From Glandiceps talaboti (taxonomy: Eukaryota > Hemichordata > Enteropneusta > Spengelidae), in NCBI RefSeq assembly GCF_964340395.1, contig NC_135555.1, positions 2,179,001-2,221,000 of the forward strand: 42,000 bases of DNA, given 5' to 3'. Below the pieces are notes generated by a model, which worked only from the letters and a program-made list of their open reading frames with translations, searched no databases and was not told the DNA's origin. Shown piece after piece: positions 1 through 13,600 of this stretch. Position 1 is the first letter of the stretch. Every line of letters begins with the position of its first letter. A program made the translations under genes and the position numbers.

Positions 1-569
1 AGCTCTATGATGTCATCAGGTAGTTAATCCCAGAACTTTAATGTCCTTGGGAAGAAGCTGAATTGATTACACACCCTATTAGAGATCTTTGGTTTGGGCA
101 ACATTCTAAATGTAATGGATTCAAATTGAATTAACCATGCATTTATTCATATGTCAACATGTCATGTGTTCAGTTGATATTAGAATTGGAATTGAATACG
201 TAATGACTTCTTTGAATACATCATGCAAAATGAATGACTTAGCAAGATGTTAACAGTAGGCAAGAAGTCTAACAGATTGGACTGATGCCATTACTGGCGA
301 GGTGATAACAGGATTATTTCAGAGGTTACTTTAAAGAAATGCTGGCAGAAGCCTGTTCCTTTCGCGTAGGGTCTACGTTGCAACTAATTAACTTCCATTG
401 ATGATGGGTTTAATTTGAAACCAGTACAGGCTGCATAGTATAAGAGTAATTGTTCGAGAGTCATAAATGTAGTCAGGAGACAGCTGAGATTTTTAAACTC
501 TTAGATAGTCGCAGATGTGCACTGCCTTTTAAAATTTGATAACCGTGATGTTTTCTTTTTTATCCACAG
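1..569 (+). other. Intron of the monoamine oxidase gene (left part outside window)
   Basis: Non-coding sequence before the first visible exon. A pyrimidine-rich tract and CAG acceptor end at 569. No other gene or clear repeat is seen. The N-terminal exons (FAD dinucleotide-binding fold, roughly the first 95-100 residues of a normal monoamine oxidase) must lie upstream of the window. Confidence 0.75.
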
Positions 570-3500
570 GGCACACGATATTGTTATGATGGAGTAATTC
601 CAAACTTTTATAATCCCATCACAGCTCTTGATATTAATCATCTACTAGTCACAATTGAAAAAGAACTTGAAAAGGTACTTTTGACTTTCTAAGTTTGAAA
701 GAAGCTTTTTTTTAAAAATCTTTTGCATGTACTATAAATAACTAGACATGTAGGAACCATGGAATGAAACCTGGTGACCAGCGCAGATAGTGTGTTCAAG
801 AGATGTTATTTAAGTTTGATGTAAGAATATTAGTTTTGATGAAACTAAGTACTGTGAGAATATAAAATATGTATTTTAATACACTATTTGATAGACATAC
901 ACCAAATAATGCAACATTCCATACAGGATCAACTCTACCACCATTGCTTGTCTAAATGCTGGACAGTACAAAATTATATGAAAATATCAGTGAACATATG
1001 TCTGAAGGTGGTGAAGAAGCAATATTACATAGCTCTGAAGTGAATTAACACTTCCATGCTTTATTGAGCTTACGGTATATTTTGTAACAGCCTTGTGGGA
1101 GTGTATCATGTCATAAGTAATTATATATTATTATTATTATTATTAATCAGAATTTGAACTGTTTGAAATTGCCAGCACCTCCTTATACATTGTCAATAAA
1201 GACTTCAGGAATATAAAGTTTTAGAGAAAAATCTAGTAATACAAGTGTCAATGACATTTTAACCATTTCAAAGATGTCGCTATGTTTGTAAATTATTGAT
1301 ATTTTATGTCTTTGTTTTAGAGTGAGAACCATACACATGTGTTGACTCTGAAGAATTTGCCTTTTGTAAAAATAGTGATTTTCAACATTGTCTGTGATTA
1401 TAGATTCCTGTATCTGCTCCCTGGGACAGTGCAGAAGCAGAAGAATATGATAACATGAGAGCAGCAGAATGGTTTGATAAGGTTTGCTGGACAGACGGTG
1501 CAAAGAGTCTTGGAAGAATATTGACCACATCAATATTTTTGGCAGAACCAGAAGAAATGTCTTTATTATTATTTCTTTGGAATCTTAAAGTTGGGGGAGG
1601 TAAAAACTACTTCTATATCCTTCTAAACTTTTGGGCAAAATTGTTTTACATCAATGATACCTTTTTAGCTCCCATGATGTCATGGCACTGTCTGTCTGTC
1701 TGTGTGTGTGTCTGTCTATGCAGAAATTTATTTGTTGTATGTTGTGCAAATAAACACAATATTATGTAAAGTATTCCAGATATGTTAATACCATACTAAG
1801 ATTAAAAGGAGATGACAGCAAGCAACACAACACTGTACCATGAAAGTGGTATGCAAATCATCTCATCATTATGCAATTAATTACAGTAATTCAAATTGCA
1901 TCATTGATATGTAAATATCCTGTGTATTCAAACCATTGAAAATGGAGGTTTATGTACAAAGCTAACAGTACACTGATGAGATACAGACAGCTTAATTATT
2001 CTGTGTCAATTCTCAGTACCTGGAATAGTAGGAGATCATGGGAGCAGATCAAATAGAAGATCAACTAATTTCTATCCGTATAGTAATGCATGTAGAGCAG
2101 AAGTTGAACTTTTAGGATATATGGCGCTATACAAGTGCTATTAATAATATTATTATTATTATTATTATAAGTAATTGTATTAATCACGAAATTGACTGGT
2201 GGTTGATTTTAATGACATGCTTAGGTGGTACAATTCAATATCTGGTAAGGCCTAACAAAAAAAATTGTGGGTCTGATTATGCTCAATTTTAGAATAGGTG
2301 GGGTAGGTAGATTTTTTACTTCTTTTTTTGAATACATTTATTTTTCATATGTGAGTGTCTAGTTCAAGTAGTTATGTTTTCAGTTGTTTTCCATATGGTC
2401 TCTGGTTTCTTCCATCAGATGTACAGCCATTACAGATTGGAAGAACAATTTTATATCGTCTTTTTAAATTGATGTCAGTTTCCACATCCACTATTTCTTG
2501 CAAGACTTCACAATTTTTGCGGTTTTATTATTTTTTTCTCAACTACGTAGTTTAGGGTCGGCGTGAAAAACTAAGTGGGGTCAGGTAACCGAAACCAAAC
2601 AATTTTTTTGTTAGGCCTAACTAAAAAAGTACAGATTTGAACTGTTTCCTCTTACTTTTATTATGAGTTAATGTTTTGATGACATTACTAAATTATTAAG
2701 TTTTGTCAATTTTTGTCTTCAGATTACTGAAGGTGATTTATCATTTGTAAGTAATACCTACCATCTGCTTCATTTGATACAGGTACTAAACGTATGACTT
2801 CAATAGAAAATGGTGCTCAGGTAATTTATTTGTTATTTTTTAAAATCAACTTTGAAAACAGTTGAAATTAAGAGTACAGTTTTAAAAGCTGGCTCTAGCT
2901 GCAACTGGAATATTTTTTAAAACATTTTTGTTATCTATAATGACTTAATAATCACAATATTGTACATCCTGAATTGTATCAAATCACCTGTGGGTAAACA
3001 TATTTGTTTAGCAGTTCACATAGTATGGGACAACATATTCAATCCAATTGATTTTTGGGTCCACACCCAAGATTCTATTCTATTCTATTCTATTCTGTTC
3101 AGTTCTGTTCTGTTCTGTTCTGTTCTGTTCTGTTCTATTCTATTCTATTCTATTCTGTTCTGTTCTGTTCTGTTCTGTTCTGTTCTGTTCTGTTCTGTTC
3201 TGTTCTGTTCTGTTCTATTCTATTCTATTCTATTCTATTGTTTTCTATTCTATTGTTTTCTATTCTATTCTGTTCTATTCTATTATATTATATTCAATGC
3301 TATTCTATTCTATTCTATTCTATTATATTCTATTCTATTCTATTATATTCTATTCTATTATATTCTATTCTATTATATTCTATTATATTCTATTCTATTC
3401 TATTCTATTCTATTCTATTCTATTATATTCTATTCTATTCTGTTCTACTCTATCCTATTATATTCAATTCTGTTCTGTTCTGTTCTATTCAATTCTATTC

Positions 3501-6500
3501 TGTTCTGTTCTGTTCTATTCTTTTCTGTTCTATTCTATCCTATTCTATTCTATTCTATTCTATTTTATTCTGTTCTGTTCTGTTCTGTTCTATTCTGTTC
3601 TGCTCTGTTCTGTTCTATTCTTTTCTGTTCTATTCTATCCTATTCTATTCTATTCTATTCTATTCTATTCTATTCTATTCTATTCTATTCTATTCTATTC
3701 TATTCTATTCTATTCTATTCTATTCTGTTCTATAGACAGTCTATGTCTAAAAAATAGGAAATGTGAACAGAATTTAAGTCAATTATTCAATCTCTATTAA
3801 AAGGTAACCAAAGACCTATTCATCAACTTTTAGTAGTTCAAATAATCTACAAATGTTATAATACACAAACAGTTTTAATTTGATAAATTGCTGTCCTGGT
3901 CAAAGATCCTTAAAGTAATGATTAATTATCAGACATCACAAAATTACTTGATGTCTTATTCTGTTGATTTTGCATAGCTGCTACATTACAAATCATACTT
4001 GGGTCTCCATTCATTACAACTATAAGTGAATTGTCACATAGATACATGTTTTTATGAGATACCTGAAACCGTTGTATGGCTGTAAAATAACAGCTACTGT
4101 GTCATTGATGGATAAAATAGCAACATTTGTAATTTGACCTGAACACCTACTTAGTTCTACTAACGATTGTGTTACCATTTGATAAATGATATGACATGCT
4201 GTAGCTAACACTTTTGTATAAACTCCATGGATGTAAAATGGAAATCTCACAGTGATAAACATCGATTTTGATTTGATTTGATTTGATTTGATTGGTGGGA
4301 TAAACTTATACATCTATAATATCTTTACCAAGAATAAACACAAAAAGGTTAAAGACTTATTTCAATTGTGGTCCTCTAAAAAACATTAAAAAGATAGTAA
4401 GGACAATGAAATAAATATAATATATTAAAATTGAAAATTGAAAATTGAAAAGACAAAAAATAGCCTTGACTACAAATGAAGAAACAGAAATTAAGGCTAT
4501 TGAAAATAAATAAACTCACTTTCTTCAAATCTGGATAATTTAATGTTCTCTTCATGTTTATTTGCCTTTCTAATAAAATGATATATAACTAGAATCTTAT
4601 TATTTTTTAATTGAAAGACCTACCTAAATTTAAAAATATTTTTCTTATGGATACAAGTCAATCCTGAGGAATGATACCTTAGAAATGAATAGGATGTTAT
4701 GATCCATCTACTAGGAACCTCATTCCAAAGTAAATCCTATTGATCTTTGGAACCATAAACAATATATTCTCCAAGTCAAGATATATGTTACAAGGAGTGT
4801 TCATTTATCTTATCACTGTTTGTATAATTTGCAGGAAAGATTCATTTATGGCGGAATTCAACAAATTAGTGAAAAAATAGCTGAATTAATTGGTACAGGT
4901 ATGTAAAATGTTTCTGTATCATTCCATGTACAGCCATCTGAGATGTATACATATCATTCTATGTACAGCCATCTGAGATGTATACATATCATTCTATGTA
5001 CAGCCATCTGAGATGTATACTTATCATTCTATGTACAGCCATCTGAGATGTATACATATCATGCTATGTACAGCCATCTGAGATGTATACATATCATTCT
5101 ATGTACAGCCATCTGAGATGTATACTTATCATTCCATGTACAGCCATCTGAGATGTATACTTATCATTCTATGTACAGCCATCTGAGATGTATAACATAT
5201 CCTTCCATGTACAGCCATCTGAGATGTATACATATCATTCCATGTACAGCCATCTGAGATGTATACTCATCATTCCATGTACAGCCATCTGAGATGTATA
5301 ACATATCATTCTATGTACAGCCATCTGAGATGTATACATATCATTCTATGTACAGCCATCTGAGATGTATACATATCATTCCATGTACAGCCATCTGAGA
5401 TGTATACATATCATTCCATGTACAGCCATCTGAGATGTATACTTATCATTCTATGTACAGCCATCTGAGATGTATACATATCATTCTATGTACAGCCATC
5501 TGAGATGTATACATATCATTCTATGTACAGCCATCTGAGATGTATACATATCATTCCATGTACAGCCATCTGAGATGTATACTTATCATTCTATGTACAG
5601 CCATCTGAGATGTATACATATCATTCTATGTACAGCCATCTGAGATGTATACTTATCATTCTATGTACAGCCATCTGAGATGTATACATATCATTCCATG
5701 TACAGCCATCTGAGATGTATACATATCATTCTATGTACAGCCATCTGAGATGTATACATATCATTCCATGTACAGCCATCTGAGATGTATACATATCATT
5801 CTATGTACAGCCATCTGAGATGTATAACATATCCTTCCATGTACAGCCATCTGAGATGTATACTTATCATTCCATGTACAGCCATCTGAGATGTATACAT
5901 ATCATTCTATGTACAGCCATCTGAGATGTATACATATCATTCCATGTACAGCCATCTGAGATGTATACATATCATTCTATGTACAGCCATCTGAGATGTA
6001 TACATATCATTCTATGTACAGCCATCTGAGATGTATACATATCATTCTATGTACAGCCATCTGAGATGTATACATATCATTCCATGTACAGCCATCTGAG
6101 ATGTATACATATCATTATATGTACAGCCATCTGAGATGTATACATATCATTCTATGTACAGCCATCTGAGATGTATACATATCATTCCATGTACAGCCAT
6201 CTGAGATGTATACATATCATTCCATGTACAGCCATCTGAGATGTATACATATCATTCTATGTACAGCCATCTGAGATGTATACATATCATGCTATGTACA
6301 GCCATCTGAGATGTATACTTATCTCTTAGTGGCCTTAAAGTGGTACATGCTGAGATGTTAAGCTTTTTATTCAAGTGAAAATACTTTCATAAAATCCTAA
6401 AACCAGACTAGTATAATGTTAATGTCATGGCATGCTTTCTCTGACATTACAATTGTCTTCTGAAATTGCTAGAATAGTGGATTGTAAAGTAGGGCCTCCC

Positions 6501-7017
6501 TCAATATTATTAAAAATTATGTCATCGCATCGTTTATAAGCTATATCTTAATACTCGGTTTGAGTTCTGTCAGTTACAAATGATAGTTAAGTATTTTTCA
6601 GTAAGTAAAATACTGAAAGTACCTTTTAAATATGAGTAAAAGTTACACCCAAAATATGTACAAAAACAGCTTGTGCCCCTTTAATCATTTCTGCAGAATT
6701 TGTCACATGTCACATTTTGTCTTGACAACTGTTTGAAAGTGATCCACCAGAGAAATGATATAAGAACCTTACCCCTATCCAATAAATTCTCACCAGCTGT
6801 CAGTGTTTGGATTTTAATTTCACAACTTCTTGTTGTATTCCAGATAAAGTCTTTCTAAATAGTTGTGTAACGGCACTTACACAGAATGATGATGGTGTAA
6901 AGGTAACCACAAAATCTGGAAAAATTTATATGGTAAGTTTAAACACAAAATAGATGGTTTTACAGTGTATGTATGAGGTTCAGTTTTCTAAAAGCTGAAA
7001 GTGGTTTTCATAGACTT

Positions 7018-7074
<57 letters not shown>

Positions 7075-7391
7075 ATTTACAAAAGTCAGGCAGTCCACAT
7101 AGGTGAGGAACAGCTATAAACGTGGACCCCCAAAACAAATATACATAGAAATAAAAGATAACCGACAAAATCTGCAACGTTTGACATATTTACATGTATT
7201 TGCATTGCTCTTAATAGGCAGACCATGTTGTACTTGCCATCCCACCTATTCTAGTGACTGAGATTGCCTTTCAACCAGTACTGCCTTTTGCAAAAGACAA
7301 GGTAAGAATCACTCCATTAAAGAACCCCTAACACATAACAATCCCTGACTCACACACAGACACAGACACACATACACACAGACACACACAC

Positions 7392-7422
<31 letters not shown>

Positions 7423-7544
7423 CACACACACACATACATACATACACACACAAACACACACATATACATACATACATACATACATACATACATACACAGA
7501 GACATACACACAGACACATACACACACACATACACACACACACA

Positions 7545-7639
<95 letters not shown>

Positions 7640-10600
7640 GAAAAGTTAGTGGTAACCATAAAGCAATAATTTCAAAATTTAGCCATGTTATACTTCAAAC
7701 CTACAACTCCTTATCAATCCTTTCCCCTGTATATAACATGTCACACATTTTGTATTTTTCATTTTAGATGCTAGAAGAAATCTACCTAAAGAAGTCAGTT
7801 GGAGCAGGTTACAAAGTGTATGCATTCTATGAGAATGCATTCTGGAGAGACCAAGGTAATTTATGGCAGTGTTCACCCTTCTTTTCCTCTGTCAAAATTC
7901 ACTTTTCCTATAGCCTAGAGACTTGACTATTCAGTTTGACAGTAACATTCTGAAAATACAGTATGCTGTGTCAAATACCGCAAGTCACTGGGCTATTTTT
8001 CCTAAGAACGAAATCCATTTTAATGAACGATGTTCTGAAAATGCAAAGTTTATATATAGGTTCCTCACCTTAAGTTTGAATTTTCATGGAAATCTTGAAA
8101 CCCTGCACATACTGTATAAACCTGCAATTTTTCGCCTTAAGACTTTTTTTTGCTGAACGTAATGTAACGAATTATACAGTACAGTACAGTACAGTACAGT
8201 ACAGTACAGTACAGTATAGTATAGTAAAGTATAGCATAATAGTGTAATGTGGTGTAGTGCAGTATAGACAGCCTATTGATAGTAGTAGTGGGGGAGGAAT
8301 CTAGTGTTTTCTGTATGTAGATATTATGTCAATAGGAATGTAATTACTAGACACTACATACACTTGCTAAAAGGAAGTCTTAATGTCTGCAAAGATCACT
8401 GACCTATCATTAAAACATTACGTTTGCATAACTATTCATCACCTACATTGTACTACTTGTTGTATGTGTATAAATGACAAAGTGGAGAAGGCTTTGAAAA
8501 AAAAAATGTATTGACTTTATGTGACAGTGTGCCATTGTCCCTAAGTGAAAGATAGCACTGTGGAGCACAAACAACGTCACATTATTGTGACAGAGTCTAT
8601 TTTACAATGTACTAATGCATTTTTATGTCTTCAGCTCTGTAACACCTAAATGATGCATACCTCCCAAAGTAAAAGTCTAATATTGTTCTGTAAAACTGAA
8701 CTTGCCAATATGTGTTTTGTTATTCAAGCAAAATATAGACATGACAACATTCAGTATTATGTAACTAAATGTGTCTGGACAGTCTGATATTCAGATTCAG
8801 GGGCACAGAAAGATACAAGATTTCATAGTTTGGCCACTAGGAGTGCTATTTAACAGCAGATATTGGTAGAAAGTGTAAGATACAATTGTTCAGTAGAGTA
8901 CTTTGCTCAAAAGAAATTAAATTTGTTGATAAAAAAGATTTGATTTGCCTTGTTTTGGTATGGGGAATGGACAACACTGCCATGTCATCATGAAATTTGC
9001 TTGACTAGTGTATTCACATGTTGCAATTGCAATTTTCAGGTATATGAAGTAGTGTCACCTGATTGATGTACTGGGTTCATTTCTGGTATATGAAGTAGTG
9101 TCACCTGATTGATGTACTGAGTTCATTTCAGGTATATGAAGTAGTTTCACATGATTGATGTACTGGGTTTATTTCAGGTATATGAAGTAGTGTCACCTGA
9201 TTGATGTACTGGGTTTATTTCAGGTATATGAAGTAATGTCACCTGATTGATGTACTGGGTTTATTTCAGGTATATGAAGTAGTGTCACCTGATTGATGTA
9301 CTGGGTTTATTTCAGGTATATGAAGTAGTGTCACATGATTGATGTACTGAGTTTATTTCCTTTTCTCCTTGTAGGATTAAATGGATTTTCAATAAGTGAT
9401 GGTTTGATTCCTGCTACATTTGATGGCACAAAACCAGATGGCACACATCCAGCACTAATAGGGTAAGGAAATATGTATCTTTCCAAGATTACACAAACAA
9501 TTGTCTACTGATGTTGTTAGAACAGTTCATGGCATAATACGATTTCCTCAATATATTTTTATACATTCAATAAATTACGTTATTGCCTCATTGCTTTAAG
9601 TTATATCATAATACTATTAGTATAGTTTAAGTAAAGTCAGTTACAGGGGATAATTAAGTATGCTTCAGTATTAAGTAGAATTCTACATGTATATTTTTGA
9701 ATACGAGAAAAGGTACACCCTAAATGCTTAAATTCATTTTGTGACCCTGTCATTAATTAGTGAATGCTTTTCATGGTTCATCACTATCATAACTTAGAAT
9801 TATCTTTTGTTTGTTTGTTTGCAGTTTAATTGGAGGAAACAATGCTAGACTGTTGGCAAGTCTTTCACCTGAAGACAGGTAACAATATTAGCTGTATCTA
9901 AGTAATTGTAAGCTACATCATGTCATTCCACTCTCAACAGACTGGTCTTTGAAGGGATAGGCTGGTTCATCATGTCATTCCACCCTCAACAGACTGGTCT
10001 TTGAAGGGATAGACTGGTGTGTGAGGGCGCCCACACTGCATACATTACTGATTAACAGGCTACTGAACTATACGTATACATATTAGGGAGTCGTTTTCTG
10101 TGTGACTTCGAAAAAGTGTTACCACTCATACCTAAGTACCCTGTTTATGACGCTGTTGTGTTACTTGGAATAGCCATCATATTCCACAATAGTTTACACT
10201 GTTTTGTTACTCTTTTAACTACCATATCATATGACAACTAACAAAGGTACACAACAATGTTGCAAACAGGCTAAGGTAATTTCATTATGCCACATACAAG
10301 CCAAGTTGTATGTGTTTTAACTGAAAATATGGAATTTATACTCAGGTCATTCTATTCTATTCTTAATTATTTTTAGTCTCCAATGGTTTTTCTTCAGCCT
10401 GTCAGAAAATACTCATAGGGTTATGTCACTACTTGTCTTTGACTCATAGTGACAAGGCCCCTTAGGTTACTCATTTTTTCTTAAAATGAACAAACCAATA
10501 TGATATTACAGAATAATACCAATGCAATGATCACATACTGACTCTACACTAGTTATACTATATTAAATGTTAACATTTTGAAGAAACCTTGTAATACAAA

Positions 10601-13600
10601 TTAAATTTTTGAAGATATATTGTACTTCATCTGATAATACATGATTTGTGTTGACTTTTTACAACTTTCTGCTTCTTTATAGGAGGTATCAAATATGCCA
10701 ACATTTTGCCGACCTGTTTCAGAGTGAAGATGCATTACATGTGAGTTTGATATTGATTATATTTGATATTATTTTGGATTCCACATTGATGTGCTGCAGT
10801 GTGCTGCTAGATATAATATGCTAAAAATACTGACTACATCGGTATATAGGTGATGGCAAGTAGTTGTAAAAACAACTGCCTATACTCAGCTATTTATGTT
10901 CAGCTACTTTTGCAGAAGGCACATGGTAGAGAGCGTACCAAGTAACTCCACCAACACTATTCAAAAACCAAAGAAGGATGCCCTCTATAGTTGGAGCTCA
11001 ATTGCTTATGGTATTAATGTCATGGATTAACTAAATTCTTCTAAAAAAAATATGGATTGTAGCATCGAGTGTCCAACAAAATCTAATTAGTTGGTTCTTG
11101 TCTTATTGACAATATTTCTACAAAGTTCCATGTTCATGTTTACACTAAGTTCAAATCATTGTGTGAGTCAACCAGAACGATTTATGTTGTAGTCCTTGAC
11201 AATTTGAATCCTCATAGGCAAAACTATATCATGACACCAAAGTCAAAATATTGAAATATTTCTGTTGTTTATTTTCAGCCAAAACATTTCATAGAATACA
11301 GCTGGATAGATGATGAATATTCTAAAGGCTGTATAGGGCTGTTTCCAATTGGATTCCTAAATAAATATGGCAGGTAAAGAAGGGCTTGTATGTTAGAGTA
11401 TGTAAAGCGCCCTCTGGTGTTGTTGGAATGTACAGCAGAAAAAAGAAAATCATAACGATTGCATTTGATAAATAACATATTTTGTGATGTGGTACAGGAA
11501 AATTTTAACAAATCCTATGATATTTGAATCTTGGAAAAGGAGATGTACGTGAATGATAAACAAAGTAAAGTTTATTTCAATATGATGACACTAGAGGGCA
11601 ACCTTTCATCAAAAGGTACACTTAACCCATTGGATCAGCTTTGTTAGTATTCAAGCAAGAATTATGTGAATAATTGAAAACTTTGCTATTACTTGTGCTT
11701 ATCAAAATCATCTTGTGACTATCTTCATGGGGGGGGGGGGGGCTTTTATACAACTGAGCTAGATTAATACAGCAACTTAAATCTTACAGGATTAGGGTCC
11801 TTTCATACTAGGCCAAGTATAATAACTGTATACGGCAATGAAAGAGAAGATATGATCAGAAAGTTAATTCTTTCTTTTCTTCATACAAGGACTTTGAGAG
11901 AATCACATGGACACGTGTACTTTGCTGGTACAGAGACTGCCACAGTATGGAGGGGTTATATGGATGGTGCTGTACAGGCCGGTGAAAGAGCTGCCAGAGA
12001 AGTAAGGAAACACATACTAGATGTTGCTTGCTATCCATACTACTAATATTGTATACTGTTCATTTGTTGCATCGTATGTGTTAACAAATGTCAAAGGAAA
12101 ATATGAGGTTCCCACATTACAAAATCTCAGAGAGATTTTCGCATTTGAGAAGAAACATACATCGATCAGTTACAATCTTTTGTGATTTGTATGTGTGGTC
12201 TTTCTTTTGGTGTTCTACTAAAATGAGTAAAATTATGAAAGTGATGATTTTTGTGCAACCCATAAAAAAGTATCCTCAATGTGCTGAGAATTCTTGGTAT
12301 AGCACCTGACATAAAATTTGACCACCTAGTCATGTCATAAGAATAGCACTGAGTCATTTCATTTGTTGGCCATCACCATGATTTCCACTACACTTGCATT
12401 ACTGTAGGCGAGTCTGAAAATAAGTTGACTGCCTTATTCAAATTTGACCCCCTAGCATGGTGTAAAATACTATTGTAAAAACTAAGAATGAATGTTTTGA
12501 GTAAGTTTTGTTTCTTTGCTGTGCACAATTTACAGGTATTACATTCATTAGGGAGGATAGGTGAAGATGAAATCTGGCAAGAAGAACCAGAGTCAGAGGT
12601 ATGCCTTTCATTGTTGCTAATAATATAACAAATTTGTAGCACAATGCCATAGTCTGTTAATTTAGGAAGGCACTTGGAGTGGGCAGGGGATACATGTAAA
12701 ACTATGAGGAAGAGAAATTTTCATTGGAAAGGTTGGACACCCCTACATCCAACAATCCAGAATAGCAGTGGACTAGCCCACTTACAGTAATTATAATAAC
12801 CTGACAGATGAAACCTAACTGAAGGCTAAATGGTCAAAGTATAATCTGTGAACTCACAATCAAATTCTGTGCTGACATGATTGGATATGTGCAATACCAA
12901 GATAGATTGTAGTCTCACATTACACCATATCATTGTTTTGTGTGCCTAAGAAGAGACGCATTTCAACATTGAAACTAACAGCACTATTTTGAAATGTTTA
13001 GCAGCTGGTGGCATTACTCATCATTCTAGGTAGGTCACAGTCACTTTCGTTTTGTGATCATAATCGATTACATCCATGATAGTGCATGCCACGGTATGCG
13101 GTACACAATCTAGCGAAAGTAATTTTGGAAAACTGAGTTGAGCATATGACTGTCATCACAATATTGCTCAAGATTATTTCTTTTTGAAATACTGAATACA
13201 ACTAATATATATCTATATATTATAAGGTGTATATTTTTTAAGACAGGAACTTATAAGTGCTTTTGCTAGATCACTTTCCACATGCTGCTGCACACACTAT
13301 TGCGAACACAATTGCGAACACAATTGATTACAACCACAAAACAGAAGTGGCTGCAACATACCTATAGTGAGCGTGCAGCCTGGGGCGAAACATTTCAAAA
13401 TAGTGCTATTACATGTCTACCAACAGGAAGACATCAGAATGAAAACATACTTGGTACTCATGGCAACACACCATTTGTACCAATTCTATCAAAATGCAAA
13501 CTAGTGGTGTTATTCTACCACAGTATACCTATGTTTAAGTCATTTAGAATCTCAAAACTTAACTTTAAAATCTTTTCTTTCATTCCAGGATGTTCCTGCT

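Noticed and set aside
2355-2555. Frame shared between the two MITE copies ([10 protein letters not shown])
   Set aside because: Shared frame spans only part of the element, with different starts and ends in the copies; more likely chance within a short repeat.
2960-3800. Open frames of 226-265 codons rich in Phe, Ser, Ile, Leu, Cys
   Set aside because: They are translations of the TTCTA/TTCTG satellite in all three frames; period-15 low complexity, no domain.
4917-6323. CRISPR-like array
   Set aside because: Repeats are head-to-tail without unique spacers, in a eukaryotic intron; an ordinary minisatellite.
7309-7659. Three overlapping Cys-Val-rich frames on the - strand
   Set aside because: Translation of CA/CATA/CAGA microsatellite.
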